Assembly: GCA_016714495.1 (NCBI GenBank)
Contig: JADKDU010000004.1
Location: 124,001 to 188,000, forward strand
Length of the DNA: 64,000 nt
Reading direction: 5' to 3'
Source of the DNA: Hyphomonadaceae bacterium
GTDB lineage: Bacteria > Pseudomonadota > Alphaproteobacteria > Caulobacterales > Hyphomonadaceae
Part shown: piece after piece, positions 61,905 to 64,000 of the stretch
Layout: every line of letters starts with the position of its first letter
How positions within the stretch are numbered: position 1 is the first letter of the stretch
Made by a program: the position numbers and the translations under genes
The notes under the pieces: generated by a model
What the model was told of the DNA's origin: nothing
Database searches by the model: none
The model's input: the letters and a program-made list of their open reading frames with translations, nothing else

Positions 61905-61929
61905 ACGGCCCGGCAAGTTACCGGGCCGT
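61905..61929 (-). terminator. Terminator after the thiolase gene
   Basis: ACGGCCCGG (61905-61913) and CCGGGCCGT (61921-61929) form a perfect 9-base stem around CAAGTTA. It lies 23 bases beyond the thiolase stop on the reverse strand, and the reverse sequence after it is GTTTCATTTT, moderately T-rich. On the forward strand a stronger CCCTTTTTA follows, so it may work in either direction. Confidence 0.65.
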
Positions 61930-61952
61930 CCCTTTTTATCATGCCGCCGGGA

Positions 61953-63169
61953 CTAGAAAATCTCGAACAGGCCCGCCGCACCTTGTCCGCCCCCGATGCA
62001 CATGGTGACGACGCCATACTTGGCCTTGCGCCGCTTGCCTTCGAGCAGCAGGTGGCCGGTGCAGCGTGCGCCGGTGACGCCATAGGGGTGGCCGATCGAG
62101 ATCGAGCCGCCATTGACGTTGTATTTCTCCGGATCGATGCCGAGCTTGTCGCGGCTGTATAGGCATTGCGATGCGAACGCCTCGTTGAGCTCCCATAGGT
62201 CGATGTCCTGGACCTTCAGGCCATGACGCTCAAGCAGGCGCGGAACAGCGAACACGGGACCGATGCCCATTTCATCCGGCTCGCAGCCATGCACGGCGAA
62301 GCCACGGAAAGCGCCGAGCGGTTCGAGGCCGCGCTTCTTGGCTTCTTTCGCTTCCATCAGCACGAGCGCCGCGCCGCCGTCGGAAAATTGCGAGGCGTTG
62401 CCAGCGGTGATGTATTTGCCTTCGGCGATCTTCTGGCCGCCCTTGAAAACCGGCTGCAGCTTTTGCAGATCAGCCAGCGTCGTCTGCGGCCTGTTGCAAT
62501 CATCGCGGCTGACGGTGACGTCTTCCATCGTGACGACGCCGGTCTCCTTGTTGGTGACGGCCATCTTGGTCTTCATCGGCACGATCTCGTGCTCGTACTT
62601 GTTAGCGGCCTGCGCAGCGGCGGTGCGCTGCTGAGATTGAAGTGCGTATTCATCCTGGGCTTCACGCGAAACGCCGTAGCGCTCTGCGACGATCTCTGCG
62701 GTCTCGATCATCGTCATGTAGATGGCCGGAATTTTTGCGAGCAATTTCTCGTCGAGCGCGGGGCTCCGGCCGCTGGCCGGCAGCGGACGAGGGGGGCGAA
62801 CTGCACCAGCGAGATTGATTCAACACCGCCGCCGATCATGATGTCCGCGCCGTCGCGGATCTGATGGGCGGCGAGCGCGATGGCGTTCAGGCCCGATGAG
62901 CAGAAGCGGTTGACCGTAGCGCCCGCGACAGACACGGGCATGTCGGCCCAAAGTGCAGCCTGACGGGCGATGTTGCCGCCCGTGGCGCCTTCAGGATTGG
63001 CGCAGCCGATGTAGACGTCCTCAATTTCCTTTGGGTCAAGCTTGGCGCGTTCGACCGCATGCTTGATGGCATGTCCGGCAAGGGCGGCCCCGTGGGTCAT
63101 GTTGAATCCGCCTCGCACCGATTTCGCGAGCCCTGTCCGAGCGGTTGAAACGACCACTGCCTCACGCAT
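61953..63169 (-). pseudogene. Acetyl-CoA C-acetyltransferase (thiolase), frameshifted
   Basis: An N-terminal frame from ATG 63169 contains the active-site NRFCSSGLNAIA and runs to ESISLVQFAP. The C-terminal frame carries ALDEKLLAKIPAIYMTMIETA, GGSISIGHPYGVTGAR and CIGGGQGAAG and ends at 61953. The joint is in a G6 run at 62791-62796 (C6 on the coding strand); a seventh base restores one 405-residue protein. All catalytic residues are present, so the lesion is likely a homopolymer sequencing error. Confidence 0.85.
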
Positions 63170-63246
63170 TCCAGTTCTCCGTGCCCATTCTCACGCCATT
63201 GCTGGCGCTACCTTAAGCGACAGATTTTGCCGGAATGCAACAGAAC

Positions 63247-63272
63247 GCCCGGCGGGTGGGAGCCTGCCGGGC
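63247..63272 (-). terminator. Hairpin after the secreted-protein gene
   Basis: GCCCGGC (63247-63253) and GCCGGGC (63266-63272) form a perfect 7-base stem. It lies 32 bases beyond the stop of the gene at 63304-63750 on the reverse strand. The following reverse sequence, GTTCTGTTG, is only mildly T-rich, so it is a probable but weak terminator. Confidence 0.5.
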
Positions 63273-63303
63273 GATATCGATCGGAAGGTGAAGTTTACCT
63301 CGA

Positions 63304-63750
63304 TCAGCCGTCCGATTTCGGAGTGGTCTTAGTCGTCGTGATCACCGTGGTGGGCTGGCTGACGGGCGTTGCGAGCATGGCTTCATGCTGCGCTTTCACA
63401 ATGTCGGCTGTCGTGTAGTTCTTCTTGCCGTCAACAACGGCTTGAACTTCCGGCGCGATCGGGTGCTCCACGTCGAGTGCCGGACGGCCGGAGACCGGAG
63501 TGATAACTTCAGTGGTCGTCTCGACCCTCGCAGAGGGCGTGTTGGTGGCAGCCGTATCGATCGTGACGCTCGTCTGCGGCCGGGGCGCTTCAGCCGGCGC
63601 AACTCCCGTAGTTGTCGTGACGGTAGAAGGAGCGGCGCCCTGCACCGTCACATTGCTCTGGATGGTGTCCGGCGTGGTCGGCGGTTGCGCATAGGCAGGG
63701 GCTACAGCGAAAGCGACAGCGAGCGCAGATGAAGCGAAAAGGCGTTTCAT
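63304..63750 (-). CDS. Secreted Thr/Val/Pro-rich hypothetical protein
   Basis: The 148-residue protein starts with a clear signal peptide ending AYA at about residue 21. The mature part is rich in threonine, valine and proline, with SNVTVQGAAPSTVTTTTG and TTVITTTKTTPKSDG stretches, suggesting an extended periplasmic or surface protein. No family recognised. Confidence 0.6.
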   Translation of the reverse strand: MKRLFASSALAVAFAVAPAYAQPPTTPDTIQSNVTVQGAAPSTVTTTTGVAPAEAPRPQTSVTIDTAATNTPSARVETTTEVITPVSGRPALDVEHPIAPEVQAVVDGKKNYTTADIVKAQHEAMLATPVSQPTTVITTTKTTPKSDG

Positions 63751-63791
63751 GGAATGATCCTGCTAGAAGTTGTGGCCTATAGGCCTGGCGC

Positions 63792-63995
63792 CTAGGGAAG
63801 ACGCGAATGCGGCATTCGTTCCAAATCTTGTGGTATTGTAACGTCCTCAGCCTGCGGCGTAGGGCCGGAGGCCTGTTCCGGATTCTCGATATGATCCGCC
63901 ACAAAAGCACCGCGCTGGCCCGGCTTCGCCGGCCCATCCACCGTAGTGTCCTGCGTCGTGAACAGTTCGAGTTGCGAGTTGAGTTCGGCTCCCAT
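63792..63995 (-). CDS. Hypothetical protein, possibly cut by the window edge
   Basis: An acidic, glutamine/proline-containing frame of 67 codons ending at 63792, with an ATG at 63995. Only five bases lie upstream, so the gene may extend beyond the window and this may be its C-terminal part (NSQLELFTTQDTTVDG follows the ATG). I cannot assign a family. Confidence 0.4.
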   Translation of the reverse strand: MGAELNSQLELFTTQDTTVDGPAKPGQRGAFVADHIENPEQASGPTPQAEDVTIPQDLERMPHSRLP

Positions 63996-64000
63996 GCAGA

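Noticed and set aside
1..64000. Search for tRNA, rRNA, CRISPR, integrase or transposase signatures
   Set aside because: No T-arm-like GGTTCGAATCC motifs, direct-repeat arrays or recombinase motifs were seen. A full covariance-model search was not possible, so a tRNA could be missed.

Overview
The window (about 63-65% GC by eye) is a chromosomal segment of an alphaproteobacterium. Markers are the division-site ATPase MipZ, a class I lysyl-tRNA synthetase, a PetABC bc1 complex with a separate cytochrome c1, the MoxR-DUF58-DUF4159 gene set, and small families frequent in this class (DUF1489, DUF6111, DUF1285). MipZ together with this gene content points to Caulobacterales/Hyphomonadaceae-like bacteria; genus cannot be fixed from sequence alone. 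I saw no rRNA, tRNA, CRISPR, transposase or prophage.

Layout: 1-5.9 kb is a leucine/isovalerate catabolism operon (carboxyltransferase tail, a P-loop kinase, methylglutaconyl-CoA hydratase-type enzyme, two membrane proteins of unknown function, biotin-carboxylase subunit). 6-14 kb holds panC, a SPOR lipoprotein, mipZ, a penicillin-binding carboxypeptidase and a damaged clpS-clpA pair. 14-22 kb has a Nudix hydrolase, a cation antiporter, sixA, a thiolase, a cupin, and a TIR/FGE-like receptor gene followed by a possible attenuator and rtcB. 22-32 kb is mixed: DUF4105, hydrolase, bfr/bfd iron storage, lysS, small envelope proteins, a broken XRE regulator and an S24 repressor with a clear operator. 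32-46 kb has a CorC-type protein, an ATP-grasp/metallopeptidase pair, the MoxR-DUF58-DUF4159-VWA cluster, a Nudix hydrolase and cca. 46-58 kb has tspO, hemF, paired lipoproteins, trmL, petABC, mtnP, apt, a ClpP-family protease and rlmJ. 58-64 kb has LysE/GST genes, an MFS pump and a frameshifted thiolase.

Two themes stand out. First, the intergenic region upstream of rtcB looks like a translated leader with mutually exclusive terminator/antiterminator pairings and carries a near copy of the 16S rRNA 3' end; this is the best candidate for an undescribed regulatory system. Second, at least seven otherwise intact genes carry apparent one-base indels, several in short homopolymers. This suggests sequencing or assembly error rather than wholesale gene decay, so the breaks (and the clpS-clpA junction and the DUF58-DUF4159 fusion) need read-level confirmation before biological interpretation.
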